A stretch of 64,000 nucleotides of DNA, taken from JBGAJN01 sp044224905. Lineage in GTDB: Bacteria; Verrucomicrobiota; Verrucomicrobiia; Limisphaerales; JBGAJN01. Both the position numbers and the translations under genes were made by a program. The notes below the pieces were generated by a model, which saw only the letters and a list, made by a program, of their open reading frames with translations, did no database searches and was not told where the DNA came from. This document shows positions 52,943 to 61,854 of this stretch, piece after piece (position 1 is the first letter of the stretch; each line of letters begins with the position of its first letter). The DNA lies in assembly GCA_044224905.1 (NCBI GenBank), contig JBGAJN010000004.1:372001-436000 (forward strand), read 5' to 3'.

Positions 52943-55900
52943 ATGACTCACTTCGGTATTCGGAAGCTCGCAGGCTTTTCGTGGCTAGGCGCGGCACTGG
53001 CATTGAGCAGCCTTCCTGGCTCAGCTGCGACCAAGGTCGACTTCAATCGCGACATCCGGCCCATCATGTCGGACACCTGCTTTCACTGCCACGGCAACGA
53101 CGAGAAGTCGCGCAAGGGCAAGCTGCGCCTCGATAGCCGCGAAGAAGCGCTCAAGGCGGGCAAGTCCGGCGAACTCGCCATTGTGCCGGGCAAGCCGGAT
53201 AAGTCCGAAGCCATCAAGCGGATCTTCGCGAAGGACGAAGACGACGTGATGCCGCCGAAGTCCGCGCACAAAGATCTCACGCCGGAGCAGAAGGAAACCT
53301 TTCGCCGCTGGGTGGCCGAGGGGGCGGAGTATCAGGGGCACTGGGCATTCACCGCTCCAAAGCGACCAGAAGTCCCGAAGATTTCGAACGTAAAGCTCAA
53401 GACTCAAAACCCGATCGACAACTTCGTCCTCGCGCGGCTTGAGCAGGAAAAGCTTTCGCCTTCACCCGAGGCGGATCGCGTGACGCTCATCCGGCGTGCT
53501 TCGCTCGACCTCACCGGCATTCCCCCAACCCCGGAGGAAGTGGACGCGTTCCTCGCCGACAAGTCGCCGAAGGCTTACGAGAATCTCGTGGATCGCCTGC
53601 TCGCCTCGCCGCGCTACGGCGAGCACATGGCGGCGCGCTGGCTGGACTCGGCGCGTTACGCGGACAGCAACGGCTTTCAATCGGACACCAAACGGAACAT
53701 GTGGCACTGGCGCGATTGGGTGATCAACGCCCTCAATCGCAACTTGCCCTTCGATCAGTTCACCATCGAGCAGCTCGCGGGTGATTTGCTGCCGGGCGCG
53801 AAGCGCGATCAGATCGTCGCCACGGGTTTCCACCGCAACCATCGCCTCAATGGCGAGGGCGGTCGCATCGTGGAGGAGTGGTTTGCCGAGACGGTGATTG
53901 ACCGCGTGGAGACCACCGGCCTCACCTGGATGGCGCTCACGTTGAACTGCTGCCGCTGCCACGATCACAAATACGACCCCATTTCGCAGAAGGAGTTCTA
54001 TCAGCTCTTCGCGTTCTTTAATTCCAACAACGAAAACGGCGTGCTGGATGATTTCGGTGGCGCCGGAAGAACGCGGCGCGGCGGCAATTCGCGTCCCGTG
54101 CTTTCCCTGCCGACTCCCGAACAGGAGATTCAAATCACCAAGCTGCAGCAGGCCGTAAACGCTGCGACCGCGAAGGTCGCCTCCGCCAAGAACGAACTCG
54201 CCGCAGCGCAGGCCGCATGGGAGCCGAAGTTCCGAAGTGAGATGAAGGGCAATTTCAAGGCGTGGACGGCGCTCGAACCCAAAGAGGTCCGCAGCGACGG
54301 CGGCGCAATCTTCGTCAAACAAAACGACGGCTCCTACTTGGCAACGGGGATCAATCCGCCCTTCGACCAGTATCTCACCGTCGCGCCCATCGCGGAGGGG
54401 ACTTTCAGCGGGTTGTTGCTCGAGGTTTTTCCAGATGAGTCGCTGCCGAATAAAAGTCTCGGCCGTTACTCCAACGGCAACTTCGTGCTCACGGATGTCA
54501 TCGTCGAGATTAACGCGCCGAGTCTTTCAAAACCGCTGCGGGCCAATTTCACGCGCGCCGAAGCGGACTACAACCAAAAGGGCTACGAGGTCAAACTCAT
54601 CGTCGAAAGCAAACCAAAGCGCGGCAAGGCGGCGGCCAAGCGGCGCCAGGGCTGGGCGGTCGATGGGAACACGAAAAGGGATGCCCGCAAGGCGATGTTC
54701 GTTGCCGATCAACCGCTCACGGTTCCACCCAACGCCACCATCAACGTAACCCTGCGGCACGATTCCATTGCCGGCCACAACATCGGCCGCTTCCGGCTTT
54801 CCACATCGTCGCTCCCACCCGCCACGATCCGGCTCGATGGCGCGAAGGTTCCGCCTTCGATCATCGCCACGCTCGATCTCGCGCCCTCCAAACGCAGCGC
54901 GCAGCAACGCGCGGAACTCGCAAAGTTTTATCGCGAGAACACCGACAATCCCATGAAGCGTGCCGAAGCAAGTTTGGCAGCGGCGAAAAAGGCACTCGAC
55001 GATTTCACAGCCGATGTGCCGACGACGATGGTCATGGAGGAAATCGCCCAGCCGCGCGAGGCGCACATTTTGAAGCGGGGCGAATATGACAAACCGGGCG
55101 ATTTGGTTTCGCGCACGCTCCCCGCCGTTCTGCCGCCGCTACCGGCAAACGCGCCGACCAACCGGCTCGGCCTCGCGAAATGGCTCGTGAGCGGCCAGCA
55201 CCCGCTGACCGCGCGGGTGTGGGTGAATCGCGAGTGGGAACGTTTCTTCGGTACCGGCATTGTGAAAACGACGGAGAACTTCGGCATGCAATCCGACCCG
55301 CCGAGCCATCCGGAACTCCTCGACTGGCTGGCGACCGAATTCGTCCGCCTCAACTGGGACATGAAAGCCATGCAGAAGCTGATCGTGATGAGCGCGACCT
55401 ATCGGCAATCGTCGAAAGTCACGCCGGAGCTGGTTGAACGTGATCCGCAGAACCGGTTGCTCGCACGCGGACCGCGCTTCCGCCTCGGTGCGGAAATGCT
55501 ACGCGATCAGGCGCTCGCGGTCAGTGGCCTGCTCGTCGAGAAAATTGGCGGCCCCAGCGTCAACCCTTACATGCCCGAGGGCGTTTGGGACGAGACGAGC
55601 GTTTACGGCGACATGCGCGGTTACAAGCGTGACAAGGGCGATGGCCTTTATCGTCGCACGCTCTACACCATCTGGAAGCGCACCGCCGCACCGCCGACGA
55701 TGTTGATGTTCGACTCGCCTTCGCGGGAATTGTGCACCGTGAAACGTTCGCGCACCAACACGCCACTGCAAGCGCTCGCGCTGCTCAACGAGATCACTTA
55801 CGTCGAAGCCGCCCGCGCGCTCGCGCAACGCATGCTCAGCGACGGCGGCAGTACGCCGGCTGAGCGCATCGCGTGGGGCTTCCGTCGCGTCACGAGCCGC

Positions 55901-56107
55901 AAGCCCGATGCCGCGGATTTGAAAGTGCTCACCGCTGGATTGGAAAAACGCCTCGGCAAATACCGCACCGACGCCGACGCTGCGAAGAAGCTCATCGCTC
56001 AAGGCGACTCCGCACCCGACGCGAAGCTCGACGCTGCCGAACTCGCCGCCTACACGCTCACCGCTAACGTGCTACTGAACCTCGACGAAGTCGTGACGAA
56101 GGAATGA
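52943..56107 (+). CDS. PSD1-type cytochrome protein (PSCyt1-DUF1549-DUF1553)
   Basis: The protein is 1,054 aa with a signal peptide (FSWLGAALALSSLPGSA). A planctomycete-type cytochrome c domain comes first (CFHCH, heme Cys46/Cys49/His50; distal Met in DDVMPPKS). DUF1549 follows (LIRRASLDLTGIPPTPEEVD, WLDSARYADSNGFQSD, CCRCHDHKYDPISQKEFYQLF with another CxxCH), then a LamG-like insert, and DUF1553 at the C-terminus (LAKWLVSGQHPLTARVWVNR, SRELCTVKRSRTNTPLQALALLN). The family is a marker of Planctomycetes and Verrucomicrobia; function unproven, presumed periplasmic electron transfer in polysaccharide use. First gene of the right-hand operon; overlaps the next start by ATGA. Confidence 0.93.
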   Translation: MTHFGIRKLAGFSWLGAALALSSLPGSAATKVDFNRDIRPIMSDTCFHCHGNDEKSRKGKLRLDSREEALKAGKSGELAIVPGKPDKSEAIKRIFAKDEDDVMPPKSAHKDLTPEQKETFRRWVAEGAEYQGHWAFTAPKRPEVPKISNVKLKTQNPIDNFVLARLEQEKLSPSPEADRVTLIRRASLDLTGIPPTPEEVDAFLADKSPKAYENLVDRLLASPRYGEHMAARWLDSARYADSNGFQSDTKRNMWHWRDWVINALNRNLPFDQFTIEQLAGDLLPGAKRDQIVATGFHRNHRLNGEGGRIVEEWFAETVIDRVETTGLTWMALTLNCCRCHDHKYDPISQKEFYQLFAFFNSNNENGVLDDFGGAGRTRRGGNSRPVLSLPTPEQEIQITKLQQAVNAATAKVASAKNELAAAQAAWEPKFRSEMKGNFKAWTALEPKEVRSDGGAIFVKQNDGSYLATGINPPFDQYLTVAPIAEGTFSGLLLEVFPDESLPNKSLGRYSNGNFVLTDVIVEINAPSLSKPLRANFTRAEADYNQKGYEVKLIVESKPKRGKAAAKRRQGWAVDGNTKRDARKAMFVADQPLTVPPNATINVTLRHDSIAGHNIGRFRLSTSSLPPATIRLDGAKVPPSIIATLDLAPSKRSAQQRAELAKFYRENTDNPMKRAEASLAAAKKALDDFTADVPTTMVMEEIAQPREAHILKRGEYDKPGDLVSRTLPAVLPPLPANAPTNRLGLAKWLVSGQHPLTARVWVNREWERFFGTGIVKTTENFGMQSDPPSHPELLDWLATEFVRLNWDMKAMQKLIVMSATYRQSSKVTPELVERDPQNRLLARGPRFRLGAEMLRDQALAVSGLLVEKIGGPSVNPYMPEGVWDETSVYGDMRGYKRDKGDGLYRRTLYTIWKRTAAPPTMLMFDSPSRELCTVKRSRTNTPLQALALLNEITYVEAARALAQRMLSDGGSTPAERIAWGFRRVTSRKPDAADLKVLTAGLEKRLGKYRTDADAAKKLIAQGDSAPDAKLDAAELAAYTLTANVLLNLDEVVTKE

Positions 56108-56787
56108 GCGCGGTGACAATTCGGATCTCCGCGCGCGCTGGGGCAACGGTGATTTTGCTTCTGGCGTGTTCGTTCATCGCCAGCGCGCTTTCAACCGTCG
56201 CTGCCGAACCGCGCACGGTCATCGTCTTTGGGGATTCCATAACCGAGGGTGGCGCCTTGCCGAAGTCCGAGCGCACGAACACGTGGGTTTACGTCGTTGA
56301 GCGCGAATCGAAAGGCTCGCTCGCGATGGTCAATGAAGGTAAAGGCGGCCGTCCCACTGCATCGTTGAAGGAGTTCGACGCGATGCTCGCCCGGCGGGCG
56401 AAGGCCGACGTGCTCGTGCTCGCACTCGGCACCAATGACTCGCGCGACATCACTGACGACTGCGTGCCGAAGGCCGTCGCCAACTTGCGCGCGATGATCA
56501 CCAAGGCGCGCGCGACCTACGGTGCAAAGTTGCGCGTGCTGCTCGTTGGTCCGCCGAACATCAACAAAAGCGCGCTCGGTCCGACCAAACCCATCGCCAA
56601 TGAGCGCGAGGCTAAGCTGGTTGAACAAGGTGCCGCATTCGCCAAGCTTGCCAAGGAACTCAACTGCGATTTCGTCAGCCTTTTCGGCGTGGTGCCGGAG
56701 AGCACCCTATTGAAGGACGGCGTCCACCCAGACGTCGCTGGGAATGCCGCCATTGCGCGCACCATTCTTCCCAAACTCTCCCCATGA
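56104..56787 (+). CDS. Exported SGNH/GDSL hydrolase (arylesterase-like)
   Basis: The protein is 227 aa with a hydrophobic export segment (ATVILLLACSFIASALSTVA). Block I VIVFGDSITEGG contains the nucleophile Ser, the Gly is in VNEGKGGRPT, the Asn in LALGTNDSRD, and the Asp-His pair is in LKDGVHPDVAG. This is a full TesA/TAP-like SGNH set, so it should hydrolyse esters such as sugar acetates. It overlaps both neighbours by ATGA. Confidence 0.92.
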   Translation: MSAVTIRISARAGATVILLLACSFIASALSTVAAEPRTVIVFGDSITEGGALPKSERTNTWVYVVERESKGSLAMVNEGKGGRPTASLKEFDAMLARRAKADVLVLALGTNDSRDITDDCVPKAVANLRAMITKARATYGAKLRVLLVGPPNINKSALGPTKPIANEREAKLVEQGAAFAKLAKELNCDFVSLFGVVPESTLLKDGVHPDVAGNAAIARTILPKLSP

Positions 56788-57683
56788 AGCATCGCGCCAA
56801 CTTCGTTTTCCTCGCCGGGCTGTTAAGCCTGCTCGCTTTCACTTCGATCGGCTGCAAGACACACGATCTCATCCTCGTCGCGGGCCAGTCGAATGCCGTG
56901 GGCTTCGACGCTTACGCCAGCCAGTTACCCGCCGATTCGCACGACAAGGAAGTTCTATTCTGGTGGCGCGTCGGTGATCCGCCGCCGGACTCACACGATT
57001 CCACGAGCAGTCGCCAGTGGACGAGTCTTCAACCTCAGCCACGCGGCTTTCCGCTGCCGAAGACGAACGTCGTGCCGCGACAGTATGGAAACTTCGCGAA
57101 GCCCGAAGGCGGGTTCGGTCCCGAGATCGGTCTTGCCCGCGAATTGCGCGCCATGGAAGGCAAGCCGCTCGCGATCATTAAGGTTGCCTTCAGCGGCACC
57201 GCCATGCGTACCGATTGGAACCCCGCAGACGCCGGCGACGGCGGCGCTTGCTACCGCGCCTTGATCAGCGAAGCAAAATCCGCCATTGCGGACGCACGGG
57301 CGCGCGGCACGAAATTGAATCTGCGCGCATTGGTCTGGGTGCAGGGCGAAAGTGATTCCAATCCCACCGACGCGCCGAATTACGAGCAAGCCCTCACCGC
57401 CATGCTCGCTGCGTTGCGCAGAGATCTCGCAGCTCCCGCACTCATCGCGCTCCTCGGTGTAAACACGCATTTCGGTAACGACAAGAATCCGCACGTCGCG
57501 AAGATCGTCGCGGCACAGCGCGCGATTGCCGCTAAGGACACGCGCTGCGTCTACGTGGATACCGAAGGCGCAGAGACGCTGAAGCCCAACCAGACGCACT
57601 TCACTGCCGCCGGCACACTCGAAGTTGGTCGGCGTTTCGCGGACGCTTTGCTCGCCATGCCCCAACCACAAGCCAAGCCGTAG
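56784..57683 (+). CDS. Sialate O-acetylesterase (SASA)-family esterase
   Basis: The protein is 299 aa with a signal or lipoprotein-type start (FVFLAGLLSLLAFTSIGC; the Cys could be lipidated but the lipobox is weak). ILVAGQSNAVGF holds the nucleophile Ser of the SASA family, VWVQGESDSNPTDAPNY the conserved QGE segment, and NQTHFTAAG the catalytic His. It should remove O-acetyl groups from sialic acid-like or other sugars. Coupled by ATGA to the SGNH gene upstream. Confidence 0.9.
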   Translation: MKHRANFVFLAGLLSLLAFTSIGCKTHDLILVAGQSNAVGFDAYASQLPADSHDKEVLFWWRVGDPPPDSHDSTSSRQWTSLQPQPRGFPLPKTNVVPRQYGNFAKPEGGFGPEIGLARELRAMEGKPLAIIKVAFSGTAMRTDWNPADAGDGGACYRALISEAKSAIADARARGTKLNLRALVWVQGESDSNPTDAPNYEQALTAMLAALRRDLAAPALIALLGVNTHFGNDKNPHVAKIVAAQRAIAAKDTRCVYVDTEGAETLKPNQTHFTAAGTLEVGRRFADALLAMPQPQAKP

Positions 57684-57698
57684 CCGCACTCATTATCC

Positions 57699-58538
57699 AT
57701 GAAAACCTTTCTCTACATCATTTCGCTCGCCCATTTGCTGGCCGCGCTCAACGTGGCGTCCGCCGCTGAAAAGAAAACCATACCCAACAACGAGCCCACG
57801 AACGCCGCCGAAGCCGCCGCAAAGAAAGCCGCCGCGGACAAGATCGTCGACGAGCGCTATCAAAAGTGGAAAGCGAAGCTAACGCCGGAACAGCAAGCTT
57901 GGGAAACCGTGCTGGAACAAAATCTCGGCTCGTTTTATTTACCGCTACACAAGCGCGACAAGATTGCCGGCAAATCCAACGCCTGGGACTTCGTCGCCGA
58001 CGATCCGAAGCTGCCGCGCGTTTTGCTGATCGGCGATTCCGTGTCGCGCGGCTACACGCAGGCGACGCGCGCGGCCCTTGCCGGAAAAGCGAACGTTCAT
58101 CGCGCGCCGGAAAACTGCGGTCCGACCGCGAACGGCTTGAAGAAGCTCGACGTGTGGCTCGCCGGCGGCAAGTGGGACGTGATCCATTTCAACTTCGGCA
58201 TCCATGATCGCGCGACCAAGGCGGCGGATTACGAGCAACGCCTCGAAGCCATCGTCACCAAGTTGAAGGCGACTGGCGCGAAAGTCATTTGGGCAAGCAC
58301 GACGCCGATTCCGCCCGACACCAAGGACGGTCCGAGTGCCACACAAGCAATTGTCGAGAAGAACAAAATCGCCGCGAACGTCATGGCCAAGCACGGCGTC
58401 GCGACCGATGACCTGTTCACGTTTGTAATTCCCCACCTCGCGAAGGTGCAGAATCCGAAAGACGTACACTTCACAAACGAGGGATATGATTTGCTCGGCA
58501 AACAGGTCGCGGCGTCGATCACGGTGGCGTTGAAGTAA
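57699..58538 (+). CDS. Exported SGNH/GDSL hydrolase
   Basis: The protein is 279 aa with a signal peptide (MKTFLYIISLAHLLAALNVA) and a Lys/Ala-rich linker. Catalytic blocks are VLLIGDSVSRGYT (Ser), FNFGIHDRAT (with Gly-Ile-His-Asp in place of the usual GxND Asn) and DVHFTNEGYDLLG (Asp-His). It is the second SGNH enzyme of the operon and differs from the first in block III, which may mean a different substrate. It begins 15 bp after the SASA gene. Confidence 0.9.
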   Translation: MKTFLYIISLAHLLAALNVASAAEKKTIPNNEPTNAAEAAAKKAAADKIVDERYQKWKAKLTPEQQAWETVLEQNLGSFYLPLHKRDKIAGKSNAWDFVADDPKLPRVLLIGDSVSRGYTQATRAALAGKANVHRAPENCGPTANGLKKLDVWLAGGKWDVIHFNFGIHDRATKAADYEQRLEAIVTKLKATGAKVIWASTTPIPPDTKDGPSATQAIVEKNKIAANVMAKHGVATDDLFTFVIPHLAKVQNPKDVHFTNEGYDLLGKQVAASITVALK

Positions 58539-58551
58539 GCCCACGAACTTC

Positions 58552-60426
58552 ATGAGCGCTCCGAGGATCCGGCGATTGATAGTCGCGTTGAGTTTGTTCC
58601 TGCTCACGCCGGTCACTTCGCCTGCGGAGCCAACCATCGCCGTCGACGATCTCGGCATCCCGACGATGAAGCGCGCGCTCGGTTTGCGCTGCCTGACCAA
58701 GGACGCGTCGGGCATGATCGAGGCGTGGGGGGCGTTCGAAACGAACGAACGGTTCGCGCTGGTCGGTGTTCGCGTCGACAACGGCAAGACCACGTTCGTG
58801 GACATCAACAAATTCGGCCCGCCACCGGCGCGGGCGCGGCATCCGCAAATGATGGCCAGCGCGGACGGCAACCTTTACGCGTTCGTCGGTGTGCCAGGGC
58901 ATTTCGTGAAATTCGACGTCACGCGGCGTGAGTTGATCGATCTCGGTGCGCCCTCGGCCAAGGCTTCTTACTGGCTCGGTTCTACCGTCGCGCCCGATGG
59001 AAAATTTTATGTCGGCACCACGTCGGAGACCGAACTCGTCCGCTGCGACCCCGCGACGGGCAAGGTGGAGAATCTCGGCAAGCTGTCAAACGACCCTCGC
59101 GAGCACTACGCGCCGCATCCGGTCGCCGCGGACGATGGCATGATCTATTGCCCGGTGGGCATGCATCACGGCGAGTTGTGGGCGTTCAATCCCAGCACCG
59201 GCGAGCGGAAGCAAATCCTGCCGGAGTCGATGTTGAACAAGCAGGGCCGCCCCGAACTCTGGCGCGCCAAAGACGGCCACGTCTACGGCGATTGGGCGGG
59301 CGTGAAGTTCCGCTGCACGCCGGATGCGATCGAGATCGGAAAGACGGCGAAGTTTTGGCCGCGCACCTATCCCAAGGTAATGGGTGATCTCAACGTGGGT
59401 GACGTCGGCGACGACGGAAGACTGAAGCTCACGCGCGCAGGCAAAGTGAGTTACGTGCAGACCGATTACACGGGCGCGATGCGTTCGATCTATAGCGTCG
59501 GCTGCGAACGCGACGGGCGCATTTATGGCGGTGGCGTGAGTCCGGCGAGCACGTTCGCGTTTGATCCGGCGACAAAAAAGTTCACGGACTTTGGTTTGCT
59601 GTCGAGCGGGCCCGTGCAGGTTTACGACACGCTCAATCACCAGCGCGGCCTGTTCATCGCGAGCTACATGAATGCGAGCGTGGACTTCTTCGACCCGGGC
59701 GCGCCATTGAAGAAAGGTCTGAACCCCCGTCACGTCGTCACTCTTCCCGATCAGGAGCGACCCGCGCAGGAAATCATCGGTCCGGACGGAATGATTTACG
59801 CCGGCACGACGCCGTCGAAGGGCCGGCTCGGCGGCGCGTTGCTGCGCGTGAACCCGACGAACCTCACGCACAAGACGTGGTCCAACCTCATCACGAATTG
59901 CAGCCTGGGCCGCCTCGTCAGCATCCCGAAGACCGGCCAAATCCTCGGCTCCACGAGCATCTACGGCGGCTCGTCCGCGACACCAACGGAAACCGAGGCG
60001 TGCATTTACCTCTGGGACTGTCAGCGCGAAGAAGTCGTGTTCACCGCGAAGCCGCTGCCCGGAACGAAGACTTACGGCGCGGTCGTGCTCGGCACCAACG
60101 GCCTCGTCTACGGCATCGACGGACGCGGGAACAAATACTTTGCGCTCGACCCGACCACGCGAAAAACGGTTTTCACCGGCACGTTGCCCGTGAAAACGCT
60201 GCACTTTCCAGAGCTTGCCGATGAACCGTTCGGCCCGCGCGGATTAATCTACGGGCTGGGCGAGGACGCGATCATCGCGATCGACCCCGCCGATCACAGC
60301 GCAAAGGTGATCGGGCGAAATCCGGCGCTGAAAAACGCGTGGGGGTTCTGCATCGCGCGCGACGGCCAACTTTACTTCGCAGCGCTCGGCCACCTGATGC
60401 GCTGCCAACTTCCCAAACAGGAATGA
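58552..60426 (+). CDS. Exported beta-propeller protein of unknown function
   Basis: The protein is 624 aa with a signal peptide (LIVALSLFLLTPVTSPA). Blade-like repeats recur through the chain (MASADGNLYAFVGVPGH, STVAPDGKFYVGTTS, PVAADDGMIYCPVGMHHG, GPDGMIYAGTTPSKGRLG, LGTNGLVYGIDGRGNKYF). It resembles SMP-30/PQQ-type propellers but I see no Pro-Trp cofactor motif or CxxCH heme. In this operon it may be a sugar-binding or lyase propeller (oligogalacturonate-lyase-like folds occur in such clusters). Its stop overlaps the next start (ATGA). Confidence 0.75.
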   Translation: MSAPRIRRLIVALSLFLLTPVTSPAEPTIAVDDLGIPTMKRALGLRCLTKDASGMIEAWGAFETNERFALVGVRVDNGKTTFVDINKFGPPPARARHPQMMASADGNLYAFVGVPGHFVKFDVTRRELIDLGAPSAKASYWLGSTVAPDGKFYVGTTSETELVRCDPATGKVENLGKLSNDPREHYAPHPVAADDGMIYCPVGMHHGELWAFNPSTGERKQILPESMLNKQGRPELWRAKDGHVYGDWAGVKFRCTPDAIEIGKTAKFWPRTYPKVMGDLNVGDVGDDGRLKLTRAGKVSYVQTDYTGAMRSIYSVGCERDGRIYGGGVSPASTFAFDPATKKFTDFGLLSSGPVQVYDTLNHQRGLFIASYMNASVDFFDPGAPLKKGLNPRHVVTLPDQERPAQEIIGPDGMIYAGTTPSKGRLGGALLRVNPTNLTHKTWSNLITNCSLGRLVSIPKTGQILGSTSIYGGSSATPTETEACIYLWDCQREEVVFTAKPLPGTKTYGAVVLGTNGLVYGIDGRGNKYFALDPTTRKTVFTGTLPVKTLHFPELADEPFGPRGLIYGLGEDAIIAIDPADHSAKVIGRNPALKNAWGFCIARDGQLYFAALGHLMRCQLPKQE

Positions 60427-61853
60427 AACGCTCACTACTCTTCGCAACGGTTGTCACGTTGGCGCTAACGACTCTTTCCTCGATCGCTGCGGATCAGGCG
60501 CTCGCGACTTTAGGAATCGTTGGCGACGGCAAAACCGACGACGCCGCCGCAATTCAAAAGGCCGTGGACCGCGGCGTTGGCACGCTGCGCTTCCCACGCG
60601 GAGTTTACCGACTCACCAAGACAGTCGTGATCGACCTCGACAAGGTGGGTTTCACCTCTCTCGTCGGCGACGGGACCGCGCGCTTCGTAATGGCGGGAGC
60701 AGGACCGGCTTTCAAGTTCCTCGGCACACACGAGGGATCCGCCGATCCGAAAAGCTTCAAACCAAACGTCTGGGAACGTCAGCGCACGCCCATGGTGGAC
60801 GGACTCGAAATCGTCGGCGCGCATCCCGAAGCCGACGGCATTGAGGGGACCGGCACGATGCAGTTGACCATCACGCGCGTGACCGTTCGCGAGGCGCGTC
60901 ACGGCATCCACCTCACCGTGCGCAATCGCAACGTCATCATCAGCGACTGCCACCTTTACCACAACTCGGGTGCCGGCGTGTTTTACAATCACGTCGATCT
61001 GCACCAGTCGAACATCACCGGCAGTCACATCAGCTACAACGCCGGCGGCGGTGTGGTCACGCGCGGTGGTGCGGTGCGCAATCTGCAGATCGGCACCTGC
61101 GACATCGAAGCGAACATGTCCTCGAACAGTCCGCCCACAGCGAATGTGTTGATCGATTGCACGGGCGGCTCCACGGCGGAGGTGACGATCGTCGGTTGCA
61201 CGTTGCAGCACAGCCCCGTTGCTGGCGCGGCCAACGTTCGTTTCATCGGCAGGGGCGAAGAGCGCAGCAAACTCTATGACGGCAAGCAGACGCAATGGGG
61301 TCACCTGACCATCGCTGACAACGTAATCAGCGACGTGCGGGTAAACGTTCATCTCCAGCACGCGCGTGGTGTCACGATCACCGGCAACACATTTGGCACT
61401 GCCTATGAGCGCGACCTGCTGGTGGAGAATTGCAGCAATGTGGTCGTCGGACCAAACAGCTTCGATCGCAATCCGCGCTACTTTTCTTCCGGAGTTGCAA
61501 CCAATGCGAATGGCGGCGTGCTGTTTCGCGACTCACGCGAATGCACACTGAGCGGTCTCCACGTTAATGGCGTGTTGCGGCAATCCGCCGCGGTGCAGTT
61601 GGAAAACTGTAGCCGCTTCAACATGATGAATTGCACTGTTCTCGACAGCGACGGCCCGGGCCTGCTGCTTCAAAACGTCAGCGAAAGCATCGTCAGTGGT
61701 TGCTTGATCAGCGACCAGCGGCCCAAACGTGCACCCGCCGTGTCGCTCCGCGTGGCAGGCGGACGCGACAACGTCATCGGCGTCAACTCGCTCGCTCACG
61801 GCAGCGATGTCGACTCCGCTTCCATCAAAGCCAATCCATCTGCGTCCAAGTAG
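60423..61853 (+). CDS. Exported right-handed beta-helix protein (pectate-lyase-3/GH28-like)
   Basis: The protein is 476 aa from the ATG at 60423, which overlaps the previous stop and starts a signal peptide (SLLFATVVTLALTTLSSIAA). The N-terminus ATLGIVGDGKTDDAAAIQKAVDRG is the opening motif of pectate-lyase-superfamily proteins. The rest is coiled beta repeats with Asn/Gly/Val ladders (VTIVGCTLQHSPVA, VTITGNTFGTAYERDLLVEN, CSRFNMMNCTVLDSDGPG). Likely a polysaccharide lyase or hydrolase; the catalytic residues cannot be assigned by eye. Confidence 0.85.
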   Translation: MKRSLLFATVVTLALTTLSSIAADQALATLGIVGDGKTDDAAAIQKAVDRGVGTLRFPRGVYRLTKTVVIDLDKVGFTSLVGDGTARFVMAGAGPAFKFLGTHEGSADPKSFKPNVWERQRTPMVDGLEIVGAHPEADGIEGTGTMQLTITRVTVREARHGIHLTVRNRNVIISDCHLYHNSGAGVFYNHVDLHQSNITGSHISYNAGGGVVTRGGAVRNLQIGTCDIEANMSSNSPPTANVLIDCTGGSTAEVTIVGCTLQHSPVAGAANVRFIGRGEERSKLYDGKQTQWGHLTIADNVISDVRVNVHLQHARGVTITGNTFGTAYERDLLVENCSNVVVGPNSFDRNPRYFSSGVATNANGGVLFRDSRECTLSGLHVNGVLRQSAAVQLENCSRFNMMNCTVLDSDGPGLLLQNVSESIVSGCLISDQRPKRAPAVSLRVAGGRDNVIGVNSLAHGSDVDSASIKANPSASK

Positions 61854-61854
61854 C

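Noticed and set aside
59086..60204. 372-codon minus-strand frame in the propeller gene
   Set aside because: Antisense to a conserved exported protein inside a tightly coupled operon.
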